Part shown: one piece after another, positions 44,878 through 56,568 of the stretch | How the letters are laid out: every line of letters begins with the position of its first letter | Position numbering within the stretch: position 1 is the first letter of the stretch | Source of the DNA: Torymus aiolomorphi | Taxonomy: Eukaryota > Arthropoda > Insecta > Hymenoptera > Torymidae | Reading direction: 5' to 3' | DNA: 64,000 nucleotides | Assembly (NCBI GenBank): GCA_036365515.1 | Contig: CM070874.1 | Span: forward strand, 168,526,797 to 168,590,796 | Notes under the pieces: generated by a model | Seen by the model: the letters and a program-made list of their open reading frames with translations, nothing else | Databases searched by the model: none | Told to the model about the DNA's origin: nothing | Program-made: the position numbers and the translations under genes

Positions 44878-46474
44878 TGGCTATTAATCCACCTGTTGTA
44901 ATATCTTTTTTATCTATAATCTTTAATCCTAACAATGTTAAAATTGAAGAATCACAAGATAACGAACAAGAGATAACTTTATATCATGTAATAGAAAATA
45001 TAATAAAGGAGAGTGTAAATTACAATTGACATACAGAAGAAGAATATACTTTACTTTTTGAGGATGACTACAGTGATACACTTCCACAAGATATTGAAGA
45101 AGAGGATGAATTAAATAAAGATTATGCAGAGGTTCCTGCTTATTTACCGAATGAAGAAGATGTAGACTTTGAATATAATAAACAGGCAGTGCAGTATTGG
45201 CAAAGTGGAAAAAGAAAGCCATTATCCTTGACAAGTGTACAATCAAAGTATAGAAAAGTTACTTCCGATCGTCAATTGCGACGGTGGAAATTATAAATTG
45301 AAGCAGGGAGTACCAGAAAAACTATTCTATATGATATGATGAAGTTGAATAACAACTTATGTACTTCAGAAAGTTAAAGAAGCGATATAATCAAAAATGA
45401 CTCTGCATGATATTGATCTAAAAAGATGGGCTCTCGTAAAGAAAGCAGAACTAAATATTCCGTGGTTTAAAGCTTCACATAGATGGATACAAATATTAAA
45501 AAAAAAAACATCACATTGTTTCACGTAAAATAACAAAATTTATTACTATGTCATCTACAGAGAACGCAATAGAAGTAGAGCAACACAAAGAAAATTTTGT
45601 TAACGATGTCAAAAATCTCACTAAAGTACATGGAGCTCAAAACGTTTACAATTCTGATCAAAGTGGGTTGAATTTAGAAATACATAGTGGACACACTCTT
45701 TGTTATGAGGGGATTAAAAATGTAGAAAACATCGTTCAGTCGGTATCTTCTACAACACATAGTTACACTATTCAACCAACAATATCAGCAGAGGGACCGC
45801 TTATGTCCCCGTTATTTATAGTTTTGAAAGAGGCTCATGAGCAATTTGGACCTAAAGTAATAAAAACTTTATTCAAACCAGAAAATATATACGTAGAAGC
45901 ATTAGCGTCCAGTAAATTATCCAAGGAACTATTTCAAATTTGGATTCAAAATGTATTTTTGATTCACAGTGGGTATTCACCTATACTGCTATTAGATTCA
46001 TGGAGTGGAGAATGTGAAAACGCTGTAAAAGAAGCTTTACCGAAAGGGTCAAATCTTATATTGAAAACGATACCAAAAGGCACAACTGGTCAGATACAGC
46101 CTCTTGATGTATATGGTTTTCGATTATGGAAAAACTTTATAAGAAAATTATCAGACATAACACTTCTTATGAATTATGATGCTAAATTACAAGAGAGAAA
46201 TAATATAATCAAACTACAATCTCTAACCCATAATCAATTTTCTTCACCAAGATTTCAAAATGTTTTTAAATATGCCTGGTATAAAAGTGGATACCTAATG
46301 AAAAAACCTCCAAGACATCAAAATCCAGTAGATTTCTGTTTCCATACTCAAGAGGAACCAATTTGCGACATAGGTGGAGGAATTGCAGTCATACGATGTG
46401 CATGGTGTAAAAAGTTACTATGTTTTAAACATTTTTTCACAGATTATTATTATTGTCAAACGTATATTGAATAA
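44878..46474 (+). pseudogene. pogo/Tigger-type DDE transposase relic
   Basis: The region starts near ATG 44878. An acidic N-terminal part and TSVQSKYRKVTSDRQLRRWK, a helix-turn-helix-like phrase, are broken by stops at 45027-45029, 45293-45295 and others. A CENP-B-type DNA-binding segment (LKRWALVKKAELNIPWFKASHRWIQ) lies at about 45420-45500. The last block (45548-46474, 308 codons, open) is the DDE domain: YNSDQSGLN, LLLDSWSGE and GTTGQIQPLDVYGFRLWK supply the three acidic residues in pogo spacing. A C-terminal Cys cluster (CAWCKKLLCFKH...YYC) follows. The catalytic block is intact; the DNA-binding part is not. Confidence 0.75.
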
Positions 46475-46739
46475 AATTTGCAAATTCACCAATTTCTGTA
46501 ATATTTATATATGTTACATTGACAAATCACCACATTGTAGAAATTAATAAAAATGAAAAAAAGTTTTCGCTCATAATCTAGTAATAGTAATGTTAATAGG
46601 GGTAGCCACCCCCACTAAAATTAAAATATTTTTTATTTTTTTAACTTTTAATAGTAAATATGAGTCAAAATAAGCATTACAAAATTTAAAATCCAAAGGA
46701 ATGTTGTGATTAATTTTTTTTAATCACTAAAAGATAAGT
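46475..46739. other. Non-coding, first AGGGGTAGC phrase
   Basis: AT-rich with GGGGTAGCCACCCCCAC near 46597-46613, an outlier of the repeat that follows. No gene. Confidence 0.45.
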
Positions 46740-47610
46740 AACTAAATAGGGGTAGCTCACCCCTTCTATGTGTTTTTTTAAACCTCGAAACAGGTCAATT
46801 ATAATTTCTAATTTTCCTTACAACATGTCATCTTTTTACCAAATATGGCTCGTCAAAACTTTGTTATTTCAAAAACAGTGTGAAAAAAATTATATTTACC
46901 CCCATAAAAATAGGGGGTGCAACCCCTTATCATTAAAACTGTGTCCAAATACTCGTCTTTTTATAAGAAACAAATAGGTGTTGGTTTGATTAAAAAATTC
47001 CGATTCCATCTCGAGATGTTAAAAAGAACTGTTTTTGGCGGTGAACTTTAAGGGTGGTTTTCACCCCCAGATGTCTTTCTTCACAGATAAAAAAAAATAC
47101 GTGTCAAATATTTTTCGATACTCTAACCAGTTGCAAAGTTTCATGAAAATCGGAGGCAGGCACTAACAAAAAGGTAATTAATTAAATTAGGGGTAATTCA
47201 CCACGTCAACGTGTTTTTATTTTTAAATTTCGTAACAGGTCAACTATAATTTTCAATTTTCTTTATAACATGGCAATTTTCAATCAAATTTAGCTCATTA
47301 AAACATTTTTATATCAAAAATACAAGGGAAAATATCATATTTACCCTTATAAAAAACAGGGGATGCAACCCCCAGCTTTAAAACTGTGCCGAAAAACTCG
47401 ATTTTTCATAAGAAACAAATAGGTGTTGGTTTCATTAAAAAATTCCGATTCCATCTTAAGATATTAAAAAAACGGTTTTTGAGGGTGAACTTTAAGGGCG
47501 GTTTTCACCCCTTAGATATGTTTTTCCGCAGATAAAAAAATATACGTGTCGAATATTTTTTGACACTCTACTCATATGCGAAGTTTCATGAAAATCGGAG
47601 TCGAACACCA
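46740..47610. repeat. 436 bp tandem doublet
   Basis: Two diverged copies begin at about 46744 and 47186 with TAGGGGTARYTCACC. Each copy contains, in order, CAGGTCAAYTATAAT, an AGGGGRTGCAACCCC phrase, AAGAAACAAATAGGTGTTGG, TTCCGATTCCATCT, GTGAACTTTAAGGGYGG, ACGTGTCRAATATTTTT and TTTCATGAAAATCGGAG. No coding potential. Confidence 0.85.
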
Positions 47611-48149
47611 AACATCCTTTCCTTGTAAGTTATCTAATTTAATACAAAACTAATATTTGATTAAATTATATGTTCCAATTATTGCGCATTTAATATCTAT
47701 TGAAGAATTGAACTCACGAGTTTATTAAAACCTGTACAGAGGAACGTATAATTATATATATAATAGACTAACCTATTATAGAAGTAGGTGAGATATTAAA
47801 ATATATCAGTTTATAAGCTTTTCAAGGAAGAAAACAAAAAGTAAATGGTTCCTACGGTATTTGAACTCTAAAATATTCTTAATTGAATTTGGAAATTGTA
47901 GAGATTTTTCTTTTATATATTTTGCATAATCATATAAAATAAAATCAAGAAATATTAATTTGGATAGAAAATGTTGAAGACAATTTATAATGTAAGAGCT
48001 TAATAAAAAGAATGAAACAACATAGTTTAATTGTTGGAATCTATGTGATCAATCTACGTAGCGTTAAACTAGATATAGATATATAGATGTATGTAAGAGA
48101 ACAATGCCGCGCGGCGCGAGCGAGCGCCGCCGCAGTGCGGGGAGGGAGA
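47611..48149. other. Non-coding AT-rich to GC-rich transition
   Basis: No ORF. Ends with ATAGATATATAGATGTATG and a GCGCGGCGCGAGCGAGCGCC patch that starts the GC-rich repeat block. Confidence 0.4.
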
Positions 48150-48177
48150 GCGGTGAGCCGCGCGTGCTCCATGCTAC

Positions 48178-48720
48178 GCAGCTACCAACTCTTACTTCTG
48201 TACTCTCCTGTATTCTCCTGTACTCTCCTCTACTCTCCTGTACTCTCCTGTACTGCTCCGCGCGTCCCCTTTCCGCGCGAACATCAAGTCTCTCTTTCTC
48301 TCTCTCATGTGCATATGTATATACTTACATACATATACGGCACTGTCTAGTCTACAGCATTTCGCTTGCGCCGCGTGCGCCTCGTCGCACGCAGCTATAT
48401 CGTCGATGATGGCGCGGGAGAGGGGCGCGCGACTCTATAGAGTGTGAGAGAGGCTGCGTTTGCGCGGCGAGGTGACGCGCGACACAGCACGAGAGACGAT
48501 ATAGCTGCGTGCGACGGGGCGCACGCGGCGCAAGCGAAATGCCATAGACTAGACAGTGCCGTATATGTATTTAAGTATATACATATGCACATGAGAGAGA
48601 GAAAGAGAGACTTGATGTTCGCGCGGAAAGGGGACGCGCGGAGCAGTACAGGAGAGTACAGGAGAGTATAGGAGAATACAGGAGAGTACAGAAGTAAAAG
48701 CGGTAGCCGCTCTAGTCAGA
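48178..48720. repeat. Large palindrome, about 225 bp arms
   Basis: Left arm 48178-48404 and right arm 48495-48720 are inverted copies (TACTCTCCTG repeats, GCTCCGCGCGTCCCC, ATGTGCATATGTATATAC, GCGCACGCAGCTATATCGTC), with about 90 bp between them. The outermost bases of the two arms differ. The right arm together with the spacer is repeated again in direct orientation at 49785-50125. Confidence 0.85.
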
Positions 48721-49784
48721 CCGTTGCAGCGCGCCGAACGAGGCAGAACGTGCGGAGTATTGTGAATATAGAGTGCGTTAAATAAAGCTTTTGTTTCATC
48801 TTGATTTGCAATCAAAATACAGGAGGTTATGGGCCGGTAAGATAACAACGCTTCCACCGCGCAAATAAGTGTAGGAGAAAACGCGAGAGAAAAAGTGATG
48901 TGTTGCCTTTGTGTCGTGAGACGAGAGAAAGATTCGAAAGCTGGAGAAAGAGAGGGGCTTTTCCTGCTTGCATCACAGGGCATGATGTGTACTGGAGAGC
49001 GACAGGAGATTTTGTGCTCATCGGGAAGAAGTTTGCCAAGGAGACGCGATACAGGGGCAAAAACGATCGCACAAGGCGAGCCCGGATCAAAGGCGAACAA
49101 AGGTATATAAAAATACATGTATTTAGATACTCAGGAGAATAATTGCAAAGGTAAAAGTTTTGAAATACAAATTGAATAGAAACGCGAGTCAAACAACACG
49201 AGAGGAGAAACTCGCGAATCAGTAGAAAGCGAAAAAATCAAAATTGATGTTTGCGAATAGTTTAGCTAAAAGATAGAAAATTAATTGTATGAGAAAGTGA
49301 GAATTAGATCAGAAAATAGGAGAAAGTGCGCGTGCAAAATTGAGAGACGAAAAACAATGGCTAAAATCAAAGAACAGAAAAGTGTAGCATAGAGAGGAAT
49401 TCTGATGATTCTCAGAAGTGGCATAGGCGCGCAACAAGTTTGAGCGGGAATACGCACGTGTGCATGTGCGCGCAGCGAGCCAAGATGGCCGCCCGCGGTG
49501 TCGCCTCGTGGCTGCCTTCCTTCCCGCTCGAGGCGAACGACGTGCCATGTTGAGAGAGAGCATGGTGGGCGCGGGCGTCGCGGGGGGGGGGGGGGGGGGC
49601 TCGCGCATGGAGAGGCGACGCGACAGCGCGCGGAGTCGGAGAAGGAGCTCGCGCGCAACCGTGACGCGCATACCGAAAGAGAACCGATAGTCGCGTGGAG
49701 AAGGGGCGCGCGCAGAAAGAGTTTTTGATAGCCACGCGGAAAAGGAGCGCGTAGCGAGTATGAGAAGTTGAGAAGTGATACTCA
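48721..49784. other. GC-rich segment between repeat copies
   Basis: No supported gene. Frames open on both strands give low-complexity Arg/Ser/Cys products. It may be long terminal or untranslated sequence of the element whose Gag lies downstream. Confidence 0.35.
49570..49600. repeat. Poly(G) run
   Basis: 18 consecutive G (49582-49599) in GC-rich DNA on the plus strand. Confidence 0.95.
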
Positions 49785-50125
49785 ATGATCGCGCGGGAGA
49801 GGGGCGCGCGACTCTATAGAGTGTGAGAGAGAGACTGCGTTTGCGCGGCGAGGTGACGCGTGACACAGCACGAGAGACGATATAGCTGCGTGCGACGGGG
49901 CACACGCGGCGCAAGCGAAATGCCGTAGACTAGACAGTGGCGTATATGTATGTAAGTATATACATATGCACATGAGAGAGAGAAAGAGAGACTTGATGTT
50001 CGCGCGGAAAGGGGACGCGCGGAGCAGTACAGGAGAGTACAGGAGAGTACAGGAGAATACAGGATAGTACAGAAGTAAGAGTTGGTAGCTGCGTAGCATG
50101 GAGCACGCGCGGCTCACCGCGAAAT
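49785..50125. repeat. Direct copy of the palindrome's right half
   Basis: Matches 48405-48720 with few changes and extends further (GTTGGTAGCTGCGTAGCATGGAGCACGCGCG), which matches the outer end of the left arm. This copy is therefore the fullest version of the unit. Confidence 0.85.
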
Positions 50126-50690
50126 AGACAATGGTGTATATGTATATGTACATATACACATGTAGGAGAAAGGAGAAACTGTAGCTTGTAGCGATGGAGC
50201 GCATACAGCTTCAGCGTTATGTCTATGAACACATGTGAATACACATACGTAGCGCCCCTGAAACGCGACGCAGTGCATGCTAGCTGCGCTGCATCAACGC
50301 GGGAGGGGGTTGCTAAAACAAATAGACAGATTCAGACTATAGGAGTTGGAGAAAAAGTGTGCACACATGGAGTAAAAACGCGCGTATTGGAGTAAATGAC
50401 GTCAAAATATAGTCTGAATATCGCCTTCTGTTGGAGTATAAAGTCGTGCTTTTTGAGGAGATTTTTGACAGTAAGAAGGTGCCAGGAGGACGTCACGATT
50501 CGAATCGGATCTGTCATTGAGACAGGTTTAGCTATACAAATGGAGTGTAAGCACTCAATTGACAGTTCTAAAATGGATCCATATGGAGTGTATATAGACA
50601 GTAAAAGTCGCGCGCATTTGGAGATAGACAGTAGAAAAACTTGAAATATAATTAGAGGGTTTATATACTAATGTAAAATTGAATTTTACA
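50126..50690 (+). other. Leader upstream of the Gag-like ORF
   Basis: Non-coding. TGGAGT recurs at least five times between 50345 and 50620 (TGGAGTAAA, TGGAGTATAAA, TGGAGTGTA). Ends in a splice-acceptor-like TTGAATTTTACAG (50679-50691). Confidence 0.45.
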
Positions 50691-51719
50691 GACAAGCTGG
50701 ACGAGCTCAAGAAACTGATGGAGTCAGTTTGGATCAGGGAGGAGATCTACAAGGAATACTTTGGAGAGAAAACTTTCTTTATCAAGAAGGACGATGGGAA
50801 AATTTACATCGCCTTCCCGGATAAAAATATGAGAAGAGTCGACCAGCACTTGTCCACGGAAGAGTACATCCATGCTCACCAGCACTGGGGAGAAATGGAA
50901 AAGGTGATCCCTTTCGGCCCACCACAACCTCCAGGTGGAGAGGCGGGTACGAAAGTATCTCCTGGAGCAAGTCTAGGGACAGTGAAGGAGCTGCTGGAGA
51001 AGCAAAAGAGTGACTTGAGGTCGGAGATGATGGATGACCTCAAGAAGACTCAGGATTTGATGCCGGAGCGGCAAGCTGAGATGAATAAAAAGCTTATAGA
51101 AGGACTTGTGAGCAATCTGGGGCAGATGTTTAAAACAGCGCTTGGAGGGAGTGTACAGCCGCAAGTAGAGAGTCAGAGTCAAATTACAGAACTGCCCACT
51201 GATTGTAAGGGTGTGACATCAAAAGAGAGAGAAAAGAAGATTTGGGACTTACTGGAGGGTAAAAAGAAAAGACGAGTGAGAACTAAAAATGAGGTTAAAA
51301 CAGAAACTACTGCACCAAAGAAGACGACAAAGACAACCATGCTGGCTTAAGGAGCATTTAAGGCTAAGAGCAACCGAGGTAAAGATCAAGGAAGAGGAGC
51401 AGGCAGGCTGAATAAGACGAGATGTTTCAATTGTGGGCTAATGGGGCACATGAGCCCTAACTGTCCAACTCCAGGTCAAACAGTCTGTTACACGTGCAGG
51501 AGACCGGGCCACGTGGCTAAAGATTGTTTGCGTGGCAAGAGAGCTGCTGAGAAACAGGAATGGGGACCTGTCAAACAGTCGAAGCTGAAGGCTCGAGGTG
51601 CTCGAGGCACACGGACATGTTTCTGCGGCAGAGGTGCGGGACGTAGCCGTGGCGGCAGAGGCCGTAGGGAGGTTGCACCACCCGGCTGGTCTTTGATGGC
51701 CTCAGAGAAGGAGGACTAA
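50691..51719 (+). pseudogene. Gag-like protein with two zinc knuckles, one in-frame stop
   Basis: One frame of about 340 codons, with ATG at 50718 or an exon start at 50691. A charged N-terminal part (WIREEIYKEYFGEKTFFIKKDDGKIY) and a Lys/Glu-rich helical centre end at TAA 51348-51350. In the same frame after the stop follow CFNCGLMGHMSPNC and CYTCRRPGHVAKDC, two CCHC (C-X2-C-X4-H-X4-C) nucleic-acid-binding knuckles, and an Arg/Gly-rich tail. This is the layout of a retrotransposon Gag/ORF1. The stop may be a mutation or a recoding site. No pol follows, and the element family is not recognised. Confidence 0.7.
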
Positions 51720-51849
51720 GGGGTAGAAAGAGAAGGTAATAAAATGAAATTTTCTGATGACAAGGAAAATTGTAGATAAAAAGAATAAGCATTTGATTAA
51801 ATACACTAATAAAGAAATAAAAATTAGATCAGAAACGGGTAGAGATTAA

Positions 51850-51864
51850 CCCCCCCCCCCCCCC
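51850..51864. repeat. Poly(C) run
   Basis: 15 consecutive C in front of a splice-acceptor-like TTTACCTGTTTCAGG. Confidence 0.95.
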
Positions 51865-51887
51865 GAGATTGATTTACCTGTTTCAGG

Positions 51888-52842
51888 ACATGCAAGGCCT
51901 GACTCCCGAGATAGCGGAAACGGCGAAGAAGGTGATCGCTGGGTTAATCCAGTGTCAACTTGACCCCGTCGTCATCGACTTCTTGGAGCAGGTGGTGGAG
52001 GGCATTGGTGCGGTGACTGGCGCCCCGCTAGCAGAAGAGCCCTCCACAATCATAATCGAGTAGATAGAGGTGCCGAAGCCAAGGAGGGGATCTCCGGCGT
52101 CGGCCTACGCAGATGCCGATCCCAGTCCGCTTCGGCGACCTCATCCCCAGAAGGAGCAGCAGGAAGGCTGTGGGGAACGGCCCCATTAAGAGGAGTCGGT
52201 CCGGGCTCCTCAAGTGGCGCCGGAAGGAAACGCCGGCGCGGCTCGGGCCGACACGGAAAAAGAGGAGGACGCACCGATCCAGAACCCAGAAAGGGCACCG
52301 ATTGATGGCGGCGGTGCGGCCTGGGTACCAGTGGAGCAGGTATTAAAGGAAGCACGGCGCCTAAGCCAGTCCTCGCGCGCAGCGGAGGATGCACCCCTGG
52401 CCGCACTGGAGGCTTCTCTCCAGTGCCACGGTGAGGCCGGAAGCGGCAAGCCAGCCAATGGATCGGAATGGCCGAAGGCCGGCGCGAAGAGCTTGCGGTC
52501 GCCGCAACGGCCAGGGCCGCCAGGAAGCGCCGCGTCGTCCTCCAGAAGGTGGAAGAGGCTCCCCTGACTCGTGCGCCGAAGCGCATGGAAGAGGCCAGGC
52601 AAGCCAGAGAGAAGGCGGAAGAGACAGCGCGCGGGGACGAAGAAGAGACCCAGTACCGTCTCCAGCAAAAAGAGGAGCGCCTCAGGAGGACGCTCGAAGA
52701 AGAGCGAGCGGCCCGGGAAGAGCTGGACGCTAATGCGCTCCCTCTGTGCTTCATGTGTAGCGAGCTTGGGGTGAAGAAATTCAAGGACTGCCCCAACCAA
52801 GCTCGTCACAAGGGACGCCGGACTTACTTCCGGGCCAGCTGA
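51888..52842 (+). pseudogene. Coiled-coil ORF of a Gag-like element, broken
   Basis: A first block (about 51888-52062, DMQGLTPEIAETAKKVIAGL...) ends at TAG 52061-52063. The same frame reopens at 52214. A different frame holds the last 125 codons (52468-52842): a long Glu/Arg/Ala-rich coiled coil (MEEARQAREKAEETARGDEEE) and a C-terminal CFMCSELGVKKFKDCPN cluster that resembles a partial zinc knuckle. A polyadenylation signal (AATAAA, 52898-52903) follows. Base composition is GC-rich, and antisense frames are open by chance. It may be a second ORF or exon of the same element as the Gag-like ORF. Confidence 0.5.
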
Positions 52843-52903
52843 AGAGGGATGGAGCCCCGAAGAGTTGTTTTTTTGTTGTTGTTTGTTTTATTTTTGTAAT
52901 AAA

Positions 52904-53108
52904 GCCCGACTAACGGAACAACGACTCTGATTCTTCCCTATTCCCTCCTCAAACCTCCTTCTCAAACGTTATCTTCACGCCTACAGGTACTGCGACGGCC
53001 ATGGGTAGCAGAGCTACTTGCTGGTCCTCTAAGCAGCGTCTGGCGGGGGGGTGTAACGCGTACACCAGTCAAGGTTTAAACCTGCCGCGCGAAGGCAGTG
53101 AGCGCGCG
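52904..53108. other. 3' region with purine run, interrupted by the errantivirus
   Basis: Ends GGCGGGGGGGTGTAACGCG (53041-53059), a polypurine-tract-like run followed by a TG start, as before a 3' LTR. If so, that LTR continues after the provirus (60532 onwards) and would end at CGTTACA, about 61569. No matching 5' LTR was found, so this is only a suggestion. Confidence 0.3.
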
Positions 53109-54002
53109 AGTTATGTGGCAAGCCCCGGTGGATCACCAAGGAAAGGTAACACACACACAGGTAACACTCGCCAAAGTAAGTAAGTAATCGAACAAAGGGT
53201 GTTGATTAGAATGATTTATTAAGGGGGCTAGACACCTTTTTTCTCTGAAATAAGAAGTCACATTTTAATACATAAATGTAAACTAATTATTTCATACTTT
53301 TTACATATAAAAGTGGGTATATTTACCTTACCTTAAAACTTTCTCCGATGGGCCTTTTATATGGTCCAGAACCATAGTCATCGATGAAACAAGTTTTTTC
53401 ACTAACCGTAAGTTTTGAAATTTTCCTGTGGATGGATTGACTCTAGATTTGAACTAAATTACTCCTGAATAGTATAATTCTCATATGAGCGTAGGGATTT
53501 TTGATCTAATGAGAAAAAAAAATTGTGCTGTTTTTCAAGAGTTTTTTTTTAATTTTTTTTAATTTTTTATATTTTTTCATAATTTTTCTGATGTAAAAAT
53601 TTTTTCCGACATTTAATCCTAAATCCCTACACTCATATGAGAATTACGACATACTATTCAGGAGTAATTTAGTTCCAATCTGGAGTCTTTTATATGTAAA
53701 ATGTATGAAATAATTAGTTTACATTTATGTATTAAAATGTGACTTCTTATTTCAGAGAAAAAAGGTGTCTAGCCCCCTTAAAACGTCGTTACAGGTTGGA
53801 TGCCCGACATAGACTGGCGATCGTCGATGCGAAGTGCAGTAAGAGAGTATAAAGAGAGTATATGTATAAAGTATATATGAAAAGTATATATTGCATATTC
53901 ATTGTCTTCTGGCTTTTCTTTGTCCATGCAGATTCCATTCGGAGCGATAAGGAGGCTGACTGGCCGATGCGTCTAAGTATCTATGTGGTGACTCATATAA
54001 CT
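53109..54002 (-). repeat. 3' LTR of errantivirus copy B, with MITE
   Basis: 894 bp, of which 559 bp are the MITE plus one TTAA. The remaining 335 bp match the 5' LTR. A GGAGG purine tract (54003-54014 region, minus strand) lies just upstream. Confidence 0.93.
53223..53777. mobile_element. MITE with TTAA target duplication (piggyBac-like)
   Basis: 555 bp with long inverted ends (GGGGGCTAGACACC...GGTGTCTAGCCCCC; over 90 bp nearly perfect, continuing after an indel through ACTCCTGAATAGTAT). TTAA flanks it at 53219-53222 and 53778-53781. The 5' LTR of the same provirus has a single TTAA at the equivalent place, so ends and duplication are certain. TTAA is the piggyBac target; no transposase is encoded. 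Confidence 0.93.
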
Positions 54003-54059
54003 CCTCCATGGCCAAGTTCAATGACGTCCTCGTCTTTGATGTCCTTATCTTTGGACTTT

Positions 54060-55487
54060 TTAGTAAGTTGCGGCCGTTGTTTCTTGACTTTTATTTTGTA
54101 TATTAAGTAAACCGATGAACAGCAATACTAATATAATTGAACTTGTAGACAGGACGAATTCGGTGATAATTTGATTAGAAACTGGCATATTTAGTGTAGG
54201 TGATGTCAAAGTTTTTAGAGGTTCGAAATTCAACTGGTGGTCTTTGATAACAAAAGGTGAAATTAGGCTGGATTGTTCCATTTCACCAAGATTTTCGTCA
54301 AGTCGGTATCCCTGTATTTGTACATTATTTCCTTGTATTACATATGTTCCTCGGATCATCACTTGATCATTATCATGTGTAATCTTGATAGCATAATTAC
54401 TTGATATTAACGTTAAATTTTCAGATAATCTGTATGTCAGTATTAAAGCTGGACTAATTGAAATGATAATCGGTTTGACTTTTTCCGTTATAATTTGTTG
54501 ACATAAAAAATTCTTGTCATACATCTGTCGGCACTTATTAGCAAATAGTTTTATAGATGACCCGGTCAAAGTCCATGGCGTGGTGATAACTTCTGTCTGA
54601 TTGTTCTAATTGATTATAGCAAGTCTTTGATGGAGTGAAAATTCGATAGGATTAAGGACAGGCATTTTGATGGTGTATACAATAAAATTTTGTGTGAATG
54701 CAATTGATCCCTGAGCAAAGCGACAATCTAGCAAATTATGGTAGTGTAATATTAACTCTTTCTGAGAGTAGATGGCCAGTAAATGTACACGTATATCCGA
54801 TATTTGGTCATATATTAACAATTCCAAGTCGAATATTTGTTCATTGAAAATAAATGATCTTTTAATTTTATTAAGTAATCCGAGAAAATGTTGCTCCTGG
54901 GTTATGAGGGTCATGATCGCTTCAAATAGATTTGATTGCAAAGTTTGGTCATTTACAGTTTCCCACATGTCTTTTAAATTTTTATTAATTATATTCGTGT
55001 TGTTATTTATTTGTTTACTTATCGTATTTATTATGCTTATTGATTTATTTAAAGTAAATATATTTTCCTGTTGTTGATTTTGTAGAGAATTTAAGTAGTT
55101 GTTTATCTTTTCTAAATCGTTTGCATCTGGGTTCCCAAAAATGTATTTTATAGCTGTGCCTAACCCGTTTATTAATCATCTCTTCGTTCTCATGTTTGAT
55201 GGCATTATTATCTGTAGATTCTGGTGTATTTCATTACATAGAATTTCGGCTTACTTTAATAAACTCGATTCTCTTAATTCGCCTTGGTTAGATAATATTG
55301 TATAACTAGCTGTTATATGTTTAAAAGTTTTCAAAAGCATAGTAATATCGATGTTGAAATGTAGGTAATGATAACTTCCAACTATTCTTCCAGTTCCTTG
55401 TTGGAAATCGTAATGCGTCTTATTTTGGTTGATTTCGCTACTCTCCGCGAGCAGAGCTATGAGCATCAAGATTAGTGCCGTCTTCAT
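54060..55487 (-). pseudogene. Errantivirus env (baculovirus F-like envelope protein), copy B
   Basis: One frame from ATG 55485-55487 to 54060, interrupted by several in-frame stops (55251-55253, near 54600 and others) and small shifts. The N-terminus has a signal peptide (Lys then an Ile/Leu-rich core, Ala-Glu). In the middle (about 55165) a Gly-rich segment resembles the fusion peptide region of F-like proteins and is followed by a predicted coiled coil. Near the C-terminus one transmembrane helix (VLSTSSIILVLLFIGLL) and a short tail are seen. Errantivirus Env proteins are related to baculovirus F fusion proteins and may support infection between cells. This copy cannot encode a full protein. 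Confidence 0.82.
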
Positions 55488-55568
55488 TGTCCTGTAAAGA
55501 AGAAGTTTTTCTTATTCTTTTGGCACTTCGTAAATTGTATCGGCGTTCGTGACCATGAATATAGCAAC
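55488..55568 (-). other. Spacer between integrase and env
   Basis: Short intergenic sequence. In errantiviruses env is expressed from a spliced RNA; an acceptor near the env ATG is plausible but was not defined. Confidence 0.4.
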
Positions 55569-56568
55569 CTAACGAGGGCCTTTTTGTGTCTCTACAAGTA
55601 ATTTTTGATTTCGTGGTGCGGTTTTGTCGCGTTGTTGTTGATGGGTTTTCATGTAAATTTCTTTATTTTCTAACGATTTGTCAGGACTATTAGGTAACTT
55701 TTGTTGCTCTTTTTGGTTTCTATATAGCGTGTCATAAAAAGGTAAAATTTCATTTTTTCTGATTTCATTATATCTTTCTATGGTATCGGCATCGGGCTCG
55801 ATAATGTGTTTCTGTAGTTCGTCATAAGGTCCATATAACAGTGTTAAAGGCGTATAGTTAGTTATAGAGTGTATACTCTGATTGTACATTAAGAGAGCGG
55901 TGATCATAAGATTTTTCACTGTTTCTTTTGGATTTTGATTGGATAAAATGCTTAATTTTTCCTTTAGGGTTGAATGCAGTCTTTCAATGGGTCCATTCGA
56001 TGTATGTTTGTTTATCGTTGTTTGATGATATTGAATTTTATGTATGCGGCAAAACTCCTTAAATACTGTTGAGATGAATTCACTTCCGTTGTCTGTCGTA
56101 ATTTTATCCGGAAAGTTATGGTGTGAGGCAAAGTGTCTCAATTTGTTTATCATGGTCGTGGCATTTCCATCTGTTAGATTGAGCATATTTGGAAAAAATA
56201 TCTATAATTGTTAAAAATTTATCCCTGTTGAAATGAAATACGTCCATGTGTACATGTTCGAGCGGTCTTCTAGCTATAATAGGGCCGTATGTTTCTGTTT
56301 CATATGGGTTTCTCTCATACTTATGCTCTAGGCATATCTCACATTGATTTATAAAATTTTGAATAAGTTGATCCATATTAAGTGTATAGAGTTTTCTCTT
56401 AAAGTGTAATAAGGTCTCTCCAATACCGTTATGATTTTGATTATGATATGTCTCGAGTTCTTTTATGAAATTATTTTTATCAATCGTAGGTGTATACGTG
56501 GTTGTTTTGATTAGTTTTAATTTTTCATTGAAATGATCCTTCAATATTCTATACGTAATTCTTGTCAA
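55569..56568 (-). pseudogene. Errantivirus integrase, copy B
   Basis: Two frames overlapping at 56116-56186. The first has the HHCC zinc-binding motif (YHNQNHNG ... CEICLEHKY) and the first catalytic Asp (VHMDVFHF). The second has [11 protein letters not shown] (second Asp) and [13 protein letters not shown] (catalytic Glu), then the C-terminal region with YGPYDE. DDE residues are all present, split by one frameshift. Confidence 0.88.

Noticed and set aside
49281..50244. Overlapping minus-strand ORFs up to 201 codons
   Set aside because: Composed of GC-rich repeat copies; Arg/Ser/Ala-rich with no domain and mirrored on the plus strand.
52050..52809. Minus-strand ORFs of 199 and 248 codons
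   Set aside because: Antisense of the Glu/Arg coiled-coil region; high GC keeps the frame open.
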